DNA from: Parabacteroides sp. AD58
GTDB lineage: Bacteria > Bacteroidota > Bacteroidia > Bacteroidales > Tannerellaceae
Length of the DNA: 64,000 nucleotides
Assembly: GCF_023744375.2 (NCBI RefSeq)
Contig: NZ_CP146284.1
Span: 3,706,818 to 3,770,817, forward strand
Reading direction: 5' to 3'
The translations under genes and the position numbers were made by a program. Within the stretch, counting starts at the first letter, position 1; the number at the start of each line of letters is the position of its first letter. The notes under the pieces are model-generated. The model made no database searches, was not told the DNA's origin, and saw only the letters and a list, made by a program, of their open reading frames with translations. Below are positions 9,315-17,748 of the stretch, piece by piece.

Positions 9315-11663
9315 TTATTCGAACATTTTGTCTATTCCACTAGGGTAATTTTCTTGATTAGTCGTTGTGGATTCTGACGATTTGTTAGCACAAGGGTCTT
9401 TATATTGTTCCGGAATCTCAAAATCTTCTTCTTCCGAATAACCCAAAGACTTATCAGCATAGACTTTTTGCATGAATAAACCATATACAGGTAACGCAGA
9501 AGCCGCTCCTTGTCCCCATTCCATCCGGTCAAAATGAATGGATCGTTCTTCACCTCCAACCCAACAACCTGAAACCAGATTTGGAGTAAAGCCCATAAAC
9601 CAGGCATCAGAGTTATTTTGTGTCGTACCGGTTTTACCTCCCATCGGGGCTTTGATGTGATAACGTCCGCGAATACGTCCGCCTGTACCACCATCGATTA
9701 CACTTCGCAGCATATGCAACATCTTGTATGAAGCATCTTCCGTCAAGACTTCATTGACTTGAGTTGTGAAGTTCGCAATGGTGTTACCGTACGAGTCTTC
9801 TATGCGAGTTACATATAAAGGTTCTACACGAATGCCCTGATTGGCAAAAGTTGAATAGGCACTAACCATTTCTCCTACTGAAACATCGGGTGTCCCCAGA
9901 CAGACAGAAACGACTGGATCTATGTCACCTTTTAATCCGAAGGAATGTAATAAGCGGACAAATGTGTATGGCGATAACTTACTCATCAGGTAAGCGGTTA
10001 CCCAGTTGTCTGAATTTTGTAATCCCCATTGGATGCTGACCATTTCGCCAATGCGTTTCTTATTAGAGTTTCTTGGAATCCATAATTTACCATTCTCATC
10101 TGTCAGTTGTTGCTGGACATGCAGCATTTCATCACAGGGACTGATTCCTTCGATCATGGCTAATGAATATAAATAAGGTTTAATGGTTGAGCCAATTTGC
10201 CGGCGTCCTCCATTCACCATATCATATTGGAAATAGTTGTAATCAATGCCTCCGACATAAGCTTTAACGTATCCGTTATGCGGATCCATCGACATGAAGG
10301 CTGAACGCAGAAAGCCTTTATGATAACGGATAGAATCCCACGGTGACATGATGGTATCAACAGGACCGTTCCAGGTGAATACACGCATTTCTACAGGCTT
10401 CTGGAATTCTGCCCGCATTTCAGCTTCTTTCATACCGCTTTTCTTCATCCAGCGATAACGGTCGGTCTGATGCATTGCACGCATCAGAATAGTATCTATT
10501 TCTCCTGTTGTAAGGTCTCGAGAGAACGGGGCATAGCTACGTCCTTTTTTCTCTCTTGTAAATTGAGGCTGCAGGTATTCTCCGATGTGTTCACGTACGG
10601 CATCTTCTGCATACTTCTGCATGCGTGAATCAATGGTGGTGTATATTTTTAAGCCGTCGGTATAGAGATTATAAAACTCACCGTCGGCCCGTTTATTTTT
10701 ATTGCACCAGCCATATAACGGATTTGTTTCCCATGAAACAGAATCCTCCTTGAATTTCTGTTCTTGCCAAGAAGCGTAATTTTTCCGGTTCGGTTTTTTG
10801 GCCGTCAGCGTCATACGCAAGAACTCCCGGAAGTAAGGGGCTAAACCATCTTTATGGTCGATCCTCTGAAAATGGAGTTTCAAAGGCAGCTTTTTCAAAG
10901 AATCACATTCAGCCTGTGTGATGTATCCGGCTTTCTGCATTTGGTCAAGAACTGTATTTCTACGTCCGCGTGTGCGTTCGTTTCTGCGAACTGGATTGAA
11001 ATAGGAGGGATTCTTGCACATACCTACCAGCGTGGCTGCTTCTTCGATGGTCAGTGTCTTCGGTGTTTTCCCGAAATAGACAGAAGCTGCCGACTGGATT
11101 CCAACAGCGTTATAAAGGAAATCAAACTTGTTCAAGTACATATTGATGATTTCCTCTTTGGTATAATACCGCTCCAACTGTACGGCAATTACCCATTCGA
11201 TGGGCTTTTGGAACAGTCGTTCCATAAAGTTATCAGCGCTTGGCGAAAATAACTGTTTCGCTAACTGCTGGGTGATGGTACTTCCTCCACCACCGCTTTT
11301 CTGCATCAGAATGCCTCGCTTGATAATGGCACGGAATAGACCGATAGCGTCAATGCCGCTATGTTCAGCGAATCGGACGTCTTCAGTTGCAATCAAAGCT
11401 TTTACCAAGTCGGGAGACAAGTCGTTGTATGTAACAAAGATGCGGTTGTCTGAACTGTGCGCATAACTTCCTATTGTTTTTCCATCTGAAGAAATAACCT
11501 GTGATGCGTATTTGTCAATCGGGTTTTCCAATTGTTCCACAGGTGGCATATAACCGATTGAGCCATTGGCTATAGCTGCAAAAAGTAGATAGACGGCAAC
11601 TATGCCGGCGATGAATAATGACCAAAATAGAATTAAGAAACCTTTTGTTACTTTTGATGCCAT
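9315..11663 (-). CDS. Class A penicillin-binding protein (PBP1A type)
   Basis: A bifunctional peptidoglycan synthase of 782 residues, anchored by one N-terminal membrane helix (about 8-30). The GT51 glycosyltransferase domain has the catalytic ATEDVRFAEHSGID (E94) and GGSTITQQLAKQLF motifs. The transpeptidase domain has S492-T-I-K, the SDN triad (NSDNW) and KTGTTQNNSDAWFMG. The C-terminus is a Ser/Thr/Asn-rich tail. It polymerises and cross-links glycan strands at the outer face of the inner membrane and is a beta-lactam target. No partner activator gene is adjacent. Confidence 0.96.
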   Translation of the reverse strand: MASKVTKGFLILFWSLFIAGIVAVYLLFAAIANGSIGYMPPVEQLENPIDKYASQVISSDGKTIGSYAHSSDNRIFVTYNDLSPDLVKALIATEDVRFAEHSGIDAIGLFRAIIKRGILMQKSGGGGSTITQQLAKQLFSPSADNFMERLFQKPIEWVIAVQLERYYTKEEIINMYLNKFDFLYNAVGIQSAASVYFGKTPKTLTIEEAATLVGMCKNPSYFNPVRRNERTRGRRNTVLDQMQKAGYITQAECDSLKKLPLKLHFQRIDHKDGLAPYFREFLRMTLTAKKPNRKNYASWQEQKFKEDSVSWETNPLYGWCNKNKRADGEFYNLYTDGLKIYTTIDSRMQKYAEDAVREHIGEYLQPQFTREKKGRSYAPFSRDLTTGEIDTILMRAMHQTDRYRWMKKSGMKEAEMRAEFQKPVEMRVFTWNGPVDTIMSPWDSIRYHKGFLRSAFMSMDPHNGYVKAYVGGIDYNYFQYDMVNGGRRQIGSTIKPYLYSLAMIEGISPCDEMLHVQQQLTDENGKLWIPRNSNKKRIGEMVSIQWGLQNSDNWVTAYLMSKLSPYTFVRLLHSFGLKGDIDPVVSVCLGTPDVSVGEMVSAYSTFANQGIRVEPLYVTRIEDSYGNTIANFTTQVNEVLTEDASYKMLHMLRSVIDGGTGGRIRGRYHIKAPMGGKTGTTQNNSDAWFMGFTPNLVSGCWVGGEERSIHFDRMEWGQGAASALPVYGLFMQKVYADKSLGYSEEEDFEIPEQYKDPCANKSSESTTTNQENYPSGIDKMFE

Positions 11664-11695
11664 TGTATATTGGGTATTTCTATAATAACAGATGA

Positions 11696-11703
11696 CAAAG
11701 ATA
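11696..11703 (-). promoter_or_regulatory. Candidate -7 element (TATCTTTG) for the PBP gene
   Basis: TATCTTTG on the minus strand, 33 bases upstream of the PBP start. This is a clear -7 match; a -33 box at the normal distance is not visible. Confidence 0.45.
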
Positions 11704-11790
11704 CGTATTTCTTTCCAAACTGTTTGTGCTTTTTAGGAAAGAGAATGAATAATACTTATATAACTGTGGGATTATAATAAAAGGTTTGCG

Positions 11791-11798
11791 TACTTTTG
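11791..11798 (+). promoter_or_regulatory. Candidate -7 element (TACTTTTG) for map
   Basis: TACTTTTG lies 20 bases before the map start codon. An AAAAAGG stretch, which may act as the ribosome site, lies between. The region is shared with the divergent PBP promoter. Confidence 0.45.
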
Positions 11799-11818
11799 TA
11801 TGACTAAAAAGGAAAACA

Positions 11819-12679
11819 ATGATGTCAAGAAGAAAAATCAACAATTGGCACTTGATCAAAGGACAGCCTTTGACCGAGTTGGACAAGCAAGTGCTGTATT
11901 ACCAGAATAAAGGACATTTGGTTCCGAAGAGAAGCCTGATAAAGACTCCGGAGCAGATTGAAGGAATCCGTCGTAGTGGAGTAATCAATACTGGCGTTCT
12001 TGATCTGGTTGAGCATGAAATTAAAGAAGGAATGTCGACGGCACAGATTGATAAGTTAGTTTATGAGTATACGATGGATCACGGAGCTATTCCGGCACCT
12101 CTTAATTATGAAGGCTTCCCGAAAAGTGTCTGTACTTCTATCAACGAAGTGGTTTGCCATGGCATTCCCAGTGAGAAAGAAATTCTGCGAGACGGAGATA
12201 TCATCAATGTAGATGCTTCAACGATTTTAGACGGTTATTATTCGGATGCTTCCCGTATGTTTATGATCGGAAATGTTTCTCCGGCTAAACGCCGTCTGGT
12301 AGAAGTGACGAAAGAATGTCTGCAGATAGGCATGGAGGCGGCTCAACCTTTTGGCTTTGTAGGCGATATAGGTCATGCCATTCAGAAACATGCCGAGAAG
12401 AACGGGTACTCCGTAGTACGTGATTTATGCGGTCATGGCGTTGGATTGGAATTTCACGAAGAACCAGAAGTCACCCATTTCGGAAGAAAAGGAACAGGCA
12501 TGCTGCTGGTTCCGGGAATGGTGTTTACCATTGAACCGATGATCAATATGGGACGTTATGATGTTTATATTGATGCGGATGATAACTGGACGGTATTGAC
12601 GGATGACGGACTGCCTTCTGCGCAATGGGAGCATACTTTTGTAATGACGGATCATGGATTGGAAATATTGACCCACTGA
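11819..12679 (+). CDS. map: Methionine aminopeptidase, type I, with N-terminal extension
   Basis: Removes the initiator methionine from nascent proteins. The five metal ligands are visible in order: D in NVDASTILDG, D in YYSDASRMF, H in GHGVGLEFHEEP, E in FTIEPMIN and E in QWEHTFVM. About 40 residues (KINNWHLIKGQPLTELDKQV onward) precede the family start at TPEQIEGIRRSG. The extension is charged and has no zinc-finger cysteines, so it differs from the zinc-binding N-terminal extensions of some MetAPs; a ribosome-docking role is only inference. Two adjacent ATGs (11819, 11822) are possible starts. The gene is a single transcription unit, convergent with the gene after it. Confidence 0.95.
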   Translation: MMSRRKINNWHLIKGQPLTELDKQVLYYQNKGHLVPKRSLIKTPEQIEGIRRSGVINTGVLDLVEHEIKEGMSTAQIDKLVYEYTMDHGAIPAPLNYEGFPKSVCTSINEVVCHGIPSEKEILRDGDIINVDASTILDGYYSDASRMFMIGNVSPAKRRLVEVTKECLQIGMEAAQPFGFVGDIGHAIQKHAEKNGYSVVRDLCGHGVGLEFHEEPEVTHFGRKGTGMLLVPGMVFTIEPMINMGRYDVYIDADDNWTVLTDDGLPSAQWEHTFVMTDHGLEILTH

Positions 12680-12703
12680 ATTAGGGCTTACAGAAAAGAA
12701 TGT

Positions 12704-12740
12704 ATGGCACGAATGTTTCACAGGGAGGAGTTCGTGCCAT
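12704..12740. terminator. Terminator between map and the barrel gene
   Basis: A perfect 10-bp stem (ATGGCACGAA with its complement, 17-base loop) is followed on the plus strand by CTTTTTCTCTTT. Convergent genes stop on both sides (12679 and 12751). Confidence 0.8.
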
Positions 12741-12750
12741 CTTTTTCTCT

Positions 12751-13515
12751 TTATAGCCGATAGGCAATTCCCAAAGAAAGGTAGATGTTATACATCTTAT
12801 AGGATAAGCCTTCAAAATCTGATGGAAAGATAGGTACTAAGCCCCAGGAAAGTTGTGCGGTTGCTGCCATCTTCTTTGTAAAGAACCAGTCGCCCGACGC
12901 CATTATGCCAGCGTCAAACGAACGGACTTCATTAGCGAAATCATAAGTGGCACTTTCTACAGTGATCTTCTCTCCGGTGGGTCCGCCGTTGCGTATATAG
13001 CCGTCTGATGCTACGCCTTCAAATTTGGCATCATTCTGAAAGGCAACATAACCGCCCAAGCGTACAGCCCATTGGTCATTTGGCCGCCAGGCCGCCATAA
13101 TAGGCAAAACTAAATAGTCGTTGCGAACATTGGTCTGATCTTTTCCGGAAAAAGTTCCTGTGAATTTACCGGCATGATCACCTTCTCCGACAACCAGGCT
13201 TGTATATAAGTATTTTACATCTGCTTCTACTTTCATTCCTTTCAAGTCGATGGCTAAACCGGTTGTAACTCCCCAATTTGCATCCAGCCATCTTGTCAGA
13301 TGGAAAGCTAATGTGCCGCCAAATCCGGGTTTCCAATAGTTGATTTTACGGATTTCAGCTGGAATAGGAAGCGGACTTGTTCCCCCTAAGTTATAGGCTG
13401 CAAAGACTTTCTTTTCCCAATTCTGTCTGAATTCCTGGGAAAAAACAGAAGTGCTTACCGATAAAAGCAGCAAACAGGCTGCTATTCGTATAATCCATAT
13501 ATTTTTCATATTCAT
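12751..13515 (-). CDS. Outer-membrane beta-barrel protein, unknown role
   Basis: A secreted protein of about 254 residues with a typical signal peptide (IRIAACLLLLSVSTSVFSQ). The body alternates short aromatic and glycine strands (GFGGTLAFHLTRWLDANWGVTTGLAIDLKG; MAATAQLSWGLVPIFP) and ends in a final strand, YLSLGIAYRL, as in small PorT/OmpW-like barrels. The longest frame opens at 13548, inside the upstream gene; I chose the ATG at 13515 because AGGA stands 5 bases before it and it gives a clean signal peptide (13509 is also possible). It is probably co-transcribed with the PCMD lipoprotein that ends 17 bases upstream, suggesting an envelope pair. Substrate unknown. Confidence 0.8.
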   Translation of the reverse strand: MNMKNIWIIRIAACLLLLSVSTSVFSQEFRQNWEKKVFAAYNLGGTSPLPIPAEIRKINYWKPGFGGTLAFHLTRWLDANWGVTTGLAIDLKGMKVEADVKYLYTSLVVGEGDHAGKFTGTFSGKDQTNVRNDYLVLPIMAAWRPNDQWAVRLGGYVAFQNDAKFEGVASDGYIRNGGPTGEKITVESATYDFANEVRSFDAGIMASGDWFFTKKMAATAQLSWGLVPIFPSDFEGLSYKMYNIYLSLGIAYRL

Positions 13516-13531
13516 TTGTCCTATATTAATA

Positions 13532-14668
13532 CTATAAACCCTTTTCATCGCCTTCAGTAATGATTTTTACGTCATCGACTACCAGTTCACTGCCTGGTGC
13601 TCCTTCGTAGCGGTCTCCCCAAAAGCTGGAAGAGAAAACAACTGCTAATTTATATTCATGCTTGCTGAAATCAATTACTTCGTCGTTCATCCGCTTGAAT
13701 TCTATATCAAATGCCTGAAAGTCGTCTCCTGCTGTTGATGACCGGTCAGGAAGCATGGCCTGCAGGATGATATTAGGATGACTGTGTACATTTGTTCCAT
13801 CCAATACTTGCAGGTTTTCATCGGTCCGGTAGAAAACGGCATATATGGCGCATGAATCTTTTACGCCCGGTTTTGGGTTTCCGTCCGAACCAATGTAATC
13901 ACCCGATCCGGCTTTATATTTATACTTACCGGTAAAACGGACTGGTATCTGATTGAATGATCGGCCCAATTGCGTGGCTGTCAATGGATCTCGGAGAGCA
14001 TTTAACAGATTCATGGTACCTGTGTATAAGGAACCTGCTACGATGGGTATGTATTGAAGACCTAAAATATTCCCGGGTCCTACTTTCGTTATCATTTTAG
14101 CTGCATAACCGTCATTGTGTGCGATTGCATACGTAGGATACTGTTCGGGTACCGGAAATTGCTGATACAAGGCAACACCCTGGTTACTGGTTGAAAAGAT
14201 ACTGTAGGTAGTACCATCATTTGTCTTTTGTACGGGAGTCGCGTAATGGAATGTGCTGTTTTCTTCCCAATAGGAAAAATCAAAGTTTTTCATCAGCGAT
14301 GTATAGACATCTTCGTCTTGCATTACGATCATCTGTACCTGATAGTCGCGGGTATGGATGCCGTCTTGCGCTGTTACGCGATAGGTTACCGGTTCCGTAA
14401 AATCAACTGTTTCGCCGGAAGCTGGTGATACGGTTGAATACTCGGTGACTGTTATTTGCGGAGCTAAAGCGCTTCGGTCTGTATTTGGGTTTAACAGTAC
14501 CTGAATTGTATTCTGGCCTTGGTTGATTACCGGGTCGCTAAACAGAATTTCAGCCGGGAGCGTAAATGACTCTATTTCTGCTTCCGGGCATAATGGCTCG
14601 TCTTGTATGCAGGATGTCAATCCTACACAAATCCAAAGGGTAGTGATAATTCCTCGTAATATTTTCAT
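13532..14668 (-). CDS. PCMD-domain surface lipoprotein
   Basis: A lipoprotein of about 378 residues: lipobox LTSC near residue 20. After a short Ig-like N-terminal region (LPAEILFSDPVINQGQNTI to RDYQVQMIVM, about 30-120) comes a region that fits the PCMD (putative carbohydrate metabolism) family of Bacteroidetes, a jelly-roll-like domain beginning NFDFSYWEEN and ending at ELVVDDVKI. The longest frame starts with TTG at 14680; the ATG at 14668 gives the better signal peptide. It is followed closely by the barrel gene. PCMD proteins often sit near surface glycan or fimbria-like loci, but no such genes are here, so the function is unknown. Confidence 0.8.
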   Translation of the reverse strand: MKILRGIITTLWICVGLTSCIQDEPLCPEAEIESFTLPAEILFSDPVINQGQNTIQVLLNPNTDRSALAPQITVTEYSTVSPASGETVDFTEPVTYRVTAQDGIHTRDYQVQMIVMQDEDVYTSLMKNFDFSYWEENSTFHYATPVQKTNDGTTYSIFSTSNQGVALYQQFPVPEQYPTYAIAHNDGYAAKMITKVGPGNILGLQYIPIVAGSLYTGTMNLLNALRDPLTATQLGRSFNQIPVRFTGKYKYKAGSGDYIGSDGNPKPGVKDSCAIYAVFYRTDENLQVLDGTNVHSHPNIILQAMLPDRSSTAGDDFQAFDIEFKRMNDEVIDFSKHEYKLAVVFSSSFWGDRYEGAPGSELVVDDVKIITEGDEKGL

Positions 14669-14794
14669 TTGAGCGATCAATTAAAATAATGATTCATGTA
14701 TGATATGCTTCAATTAAATAAACAGGACAATTTGCCAATAAGTTGTGACTTTTTACACTTACCGTTCGTTTCTCTAAGCGAACAGGTCTTGTCC

Positions 14795-16039
14795 TTATTC
14801 AAAACGTATACTCCGGGCCGGACTTATTTGGGTAATCAGATAAGAAGGTCCTAACATCATTAACATGGAAATTGCCAGTGTCCCGATGTTCAATAATATC
14901 AGCGAGGTAAGGCTTAAATCTATAGGAACGGCATCCAGGTAATAAATGGTTGGGTCCAGCTTGAGAATATGGGTTGTTGATTGAAGCAGGCAAATGGCTA
15001 TCCCGATTACATTTCCCCAAAGCATGCCTTTGCCAATGAGGAAGAATGATACATATAAGAATACTTTCCGTATGCTCCGGTTGTTCTGCCCTAAGGCTTT
15101 CAGAATGCCGATCATATTGGTCCGTTCCAGAATGATAATGAGTAAGCCGGAAATCATGGTAAAGCCGGCAACGGCCAGCATCAGGACAAGGATAACTACG
15201 ACATTGATGTCGAGTACATCCAGCCAGCTGAATATCATCGGATTCAGGTCTTTAATGGAACGGACGTAATAGCTGTTGCCTTCGCGGTCTTGCCGGTTGG
15301 CCATTTCGAAGTAAAGATCTTCGGCTGTCTGGTCGAGCTGGTCATAATCGTGAACCAATAGTTCGACGCCGCTTACCTGGTCGTCGTCCCATCCGTTCAA
15401 ACGTCTGACTTGTCTGATGTCGGCAAAGACAAACAGTTTGTCGTAGTCGGCAAAACCAGTTTCGTAGATGCCGGAAATGTGAAACTTCCGAACGCGGACT
15501 TCTTCGCCGACAAAGTAGGTGAGGAATGAATCTCCCAGTTTCAAGCCTAACAGGTCAGACAGGTATTTTGAGATCAATACGTCGGTTGATCGTTTATCCG
15601 GATCAAAATGTAGGATATCTCCTTCTTTCAGGTTTTTCTTCAGGAAAGTCCAGTCATACTGTTCGTCAACACCTTTCAAGACAATCCCTTGGAAATCCTG
15701 CTCCGTCTTTAGAATCCCCGGTTTGGTAGCGAAGGTTTCTACGTGAGCAATAGCCGGATTCGCAGCCAGCGCTTGCAACAAGGTATCCGAAAAGGCAATC
15801 GGTATGGTTTCGTAGGAGGTATTGTTGTCGAAATTGGATATTTGAATATGCGTACCGAATCCGATGACTTTATTCCGCACTTCTTTCTTGAATCCGATCA
15901 CAATGGCTACAGAAAGAATCATGACAGCCAAGCCTAAAGCAATGCCAATCATGGCAATCCGGATAGCCGGGGGCGTAGCTTGTCTGTCACCATTCTTGTC
16001 GAAATGTATCTTTCTTGCGATAAATAGTTCCAGATTCAT
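14795..16039 (-). CDS. LolC/E-like ABC transporter permease (FtsX family)
   Basis: A 414-residue inner-membrane protein with the LolC/LolE layout: cytoplasmic start (LFIARKIHF), a first transmembrane helix (about 30-50), a large MacB-like periplasmic domain, then three C-terminal helices of the FtsX fold (about 270-300, 320-345, 375-400) with the linking segment GILKALGQNNRSIRKVF. LolCDE extracts lipoproteins from the inner membrane for transport to the outer membrane. No LolD ATPase is adjacent, so another FtsX-family role is possible. An AAAAAGGA site precedes the ATG. It lies 14 bases after the aminotransferase gene and probably shares its transcript. Confidence 0.85.
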   Translation of the reverse strand: MNLELFIARKIHFDKNGDRQATPPAIRIAMIGIALGLAVMILSVAIVIGFKKEVRNKVIGFGTHIQISNFDNNTSYETIPIAFSDTLLQALAANPAIAHVETFATKPGILKTEQDFQGIVLKGVDEQYDWTFLKKNLKEGDILHFDPDKRSTDVLISKYLSDLLGLKLGDSFLTYFVGEEVRVRKFHISGIYETGFADYDKLFVFADIRQVRRLNGWDDDQVSGVELLVHDYDQLDQTAEDLYFEMANRQDREGNSYYVRSIKDLNPMIFSWLDVLDINVVVILVLMLAVAGFTMISGLLIIILERTNMIGILKALGQNNRSIRKVFLYVSFFLIGKGMLWGNVIGIAICLLQSTTHILKLDPTIYYLDAVPIDLSLTSLILLNIGTLAISMLMMLGPSYLITQISPARSIRFE

Positions 16040-16053
16040 CCAGTTCCTTTTTG

Positions 16054-17253
16054 TTAAATGGTTCGGCCCGGATACGCTTCAAGTGCCTTTTGGAGTACGA
16101 TCAGCGCTTTCGCCAGGTCTTCTTTTTTGAGCACGTAAGCCATACGTACCTCGTCTTTTCCTAACCCGGGTGTAGTATAAAAACCCGATGCCGGCGCCAT
16201 CATGACGGTTTGTCCTTCATATTCGAAGTCACTCAAGCACCAGGCACAGAACTTGTCGGCATCGTCTACTGGCAGTTTTGCCACCGTATAGAAAGCTCCC
16301 ATCGGAATCGGCGAATAACATCCCGGAATCCGGTTCAATCCGTCGATCAGGAATTTACGCCGTTCTACATATTCATTATATACATTCAGCATGTAGTCAT
16401 TGGGTGTATCCAATGATGCCTCTGCAATAATCTGACCGATTAAAGGCGGACTCAGGCGGGCCTGGCACCATTTCATGACATTCTCTTTCACCATCTGATT
16501 CTTGGTGATCAGGGCTCCGATACGGATACCACATTCGCTGTATCTTTTGGATACGGAATCAACCAGTACCACATTGTTCTCAATCCCTTTCAGATGGAAG
16601 GCAGAAATATAAGGTGCGCCTGTATAACAGAATTCACGATAAACTTCGTCCGAAAATAAGAACAGATCGTATTTCTTGACAATATCACGAATCTGATTCA
16701 TTTCCTTCTGGGTATATAGATAGCCGGTCGGATTGTTCGGATTACAGATCAGAACGGCTTTGGTACGCGGAGTAATCAGTTCTTCAAACCGTTCTACCGA
16801 GGGAAGAGCAAATCCTTCTTCAATGGTGGAAGGGATGGTTTTGATGACTGCGCCACACGAAATGGCAAATGCCATATAGTTGGCATAGGCAGGTTCGGGA
16901 ACAATAATTTCATCCCCTGGATCCAGACAGGCCATAAACGAGAAGAATACGGCTTCCGAACCTCCGGTCGTAATGATAATATCGTCAGCGTCGACTATAA
17001 TATTGAATTTCGCGTAATACTTCACTAATTTTTCTCGGAAACTGCGGATTCCTTCACTGGGCGAATATTCAAGCACGGTGCGGTCAATATGGCGCATCGC
17101 CTCCATCGCGACTTCGGGTGTTGGCACATCCGGTTGCCCGATATTGAGGTGATACACTTTAATTCCCTTAGCTTTTGCCTGATTGGCCAGCGGAACAAGT
17201 TTTCTGATAGGAGAAGCCGGCATATTGACTCCTCGTTGTGAGATATTCGGCAT
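16054..17253 (-). CDS. PLP-dependent aminotransferase, class I (aspartate/alanine type)
   Basis: A 399-residue fold-type I aminotransferase. The PLP lysine is K236 in SVSKRYSECGIRIG. The other family marks are NIGQPDVPTP near the start, GGSEAVFFSF (phosphate loop), NPNNPTGYLYT (the Asn that hydrogen-bonds PLP) and DEVYREFCY (Asp for the pyridine nitrogen). The C-terminal substrate-carboxylate arginine is likely in DEVRMAYV. Such enzymes in Bacteroidales are usually annotated as aspartate aminotransferase; substrate choice cannot be read from the sequence. It has a good promoter and heads a two-gene unit with the permease. Confidence 0.92.
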   Translation of the reverse strand: MPNISQRGVNMPASPIRKLVPLANQAKAKGIKVYHLNIGQPDVPTPEVAMEAMRHIDRTVLEYSPSEGIRSFREKLVKYYAKFNIIVDADDIIITTGGSEAVFFSFMACLDPGDEIIVPEPAYANYMAFAISCGAVIKTIPSTIEEGFALPSVERFEELITPRTKAVLICNPNNPTGYLYTQKEMNQIRDIVKKYDLFLFSDEVYREFCYTGAPYISAFHLKGIENNVVLVDSVSKRYSECGIRIGALITKNQMVKENVMKWCQARLSPPLIGQIIAEASLDTPNDYMLNVYNEYVERRKFLIDGLNRIPGCYSPIPMGAFYTVAKLPVDDADKFCAWCLSDFEYEGQTVMMAPASGFYTTPGLGKDEVRMAYVLKKEDLAKALIVLQKALEAYPGRTI

Positions 17254-17282
17254 TATTTCTTAATTTTTGTTCATTTGAAACA

Positions 17283-17313
17283 CAAAGATAGGGATTAATT
17301 ACTAATCGCCAAG
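17283..17313 (-). promoter_or_regulatory. Promoter of the aminotransferase-permease unit
   Basis: On the minus strand: CTTG (near-match to the -33 TTTG) at 17310-17313, a 19-base spacer and TATCTTTG at 17283-17290. The start codon is 30 bases beyond. Confidence 0.6.
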
Positions 17314-17452
17314 GTGGAACTGATTTTTATTTCTAAGTTTTCATTCTTGCTTTTTATGTTGGTCCAGCCGGATTATCATTAAGAGAGAATACAACATTCG
17401 TTAGCTTTGAATATAGAATACGTTATCTTTTGATTGTTTGACAGAAGTCGTA

Positions 17453-17518
17453 AAGCTTTTCTATATATGTGATAAAGCTTTATCATATATGTGGAAAAGC
17501 TTTTTGACAATTGTCAAA
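17453..17518. repeat. Three-unit 22-bp repeat array, AAGCTT core
   Basis: Three consecutive 22-bp units each open with AAGCTTT (HindIII-type palindromes at 17453, 17475 and 17497, exactly 22 bp apart). Each continues with an AT-rich, nearly palindromic filler and ends in two or three A. The array is followed by CAATTA. A closely similar array lies at 61309. It is too symmetric and variable for a CRISPR and does not end in a T-tract. Confidence 0.8.
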
Positions 17519-17629
17519 CAATTACTTTCCAGGCAGAATCGAATCTCTTGCATACGTAGAACAGGCGACTATCTGGTGATACTCGGATAATTTTTAAGAA
17601 ATAAAGGCTGATTATTCCAATATTTTGAA

Positions 17630-17637
17630 TATATTTG
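17630..17637 (+). promoter_or_regulatory. Candidate -7 element (TATATTTG) for the GH109 gene
   Basis: TATATTTG, about 110 bases before the GH109 start. This would give a rather long 5' leader; no -33 TTTG at the normal distance. Confidence 0.4.
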
Positions 17638-17748
17638 TCCTTTCAAAGGATGATAATTACATTATTTACTTGTAAGTGGTAGTGAGATAGATGAAAATTG
17701 AATTTAATTCAGCCTATATACATTAAATAATTTATAAATAATAAAGAC

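Larger units (their letters stand above)
17254..17748. other. 495-base intergenic region between divergent genes
   Basis: It holds the aminotransferase promoter on its left, a 22-bp repeat array at 17453-17518, and a candidate -7 box for the GH109 gene at 17630-17637. No open frame or RNA gene was found. Confidence 0.7.
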
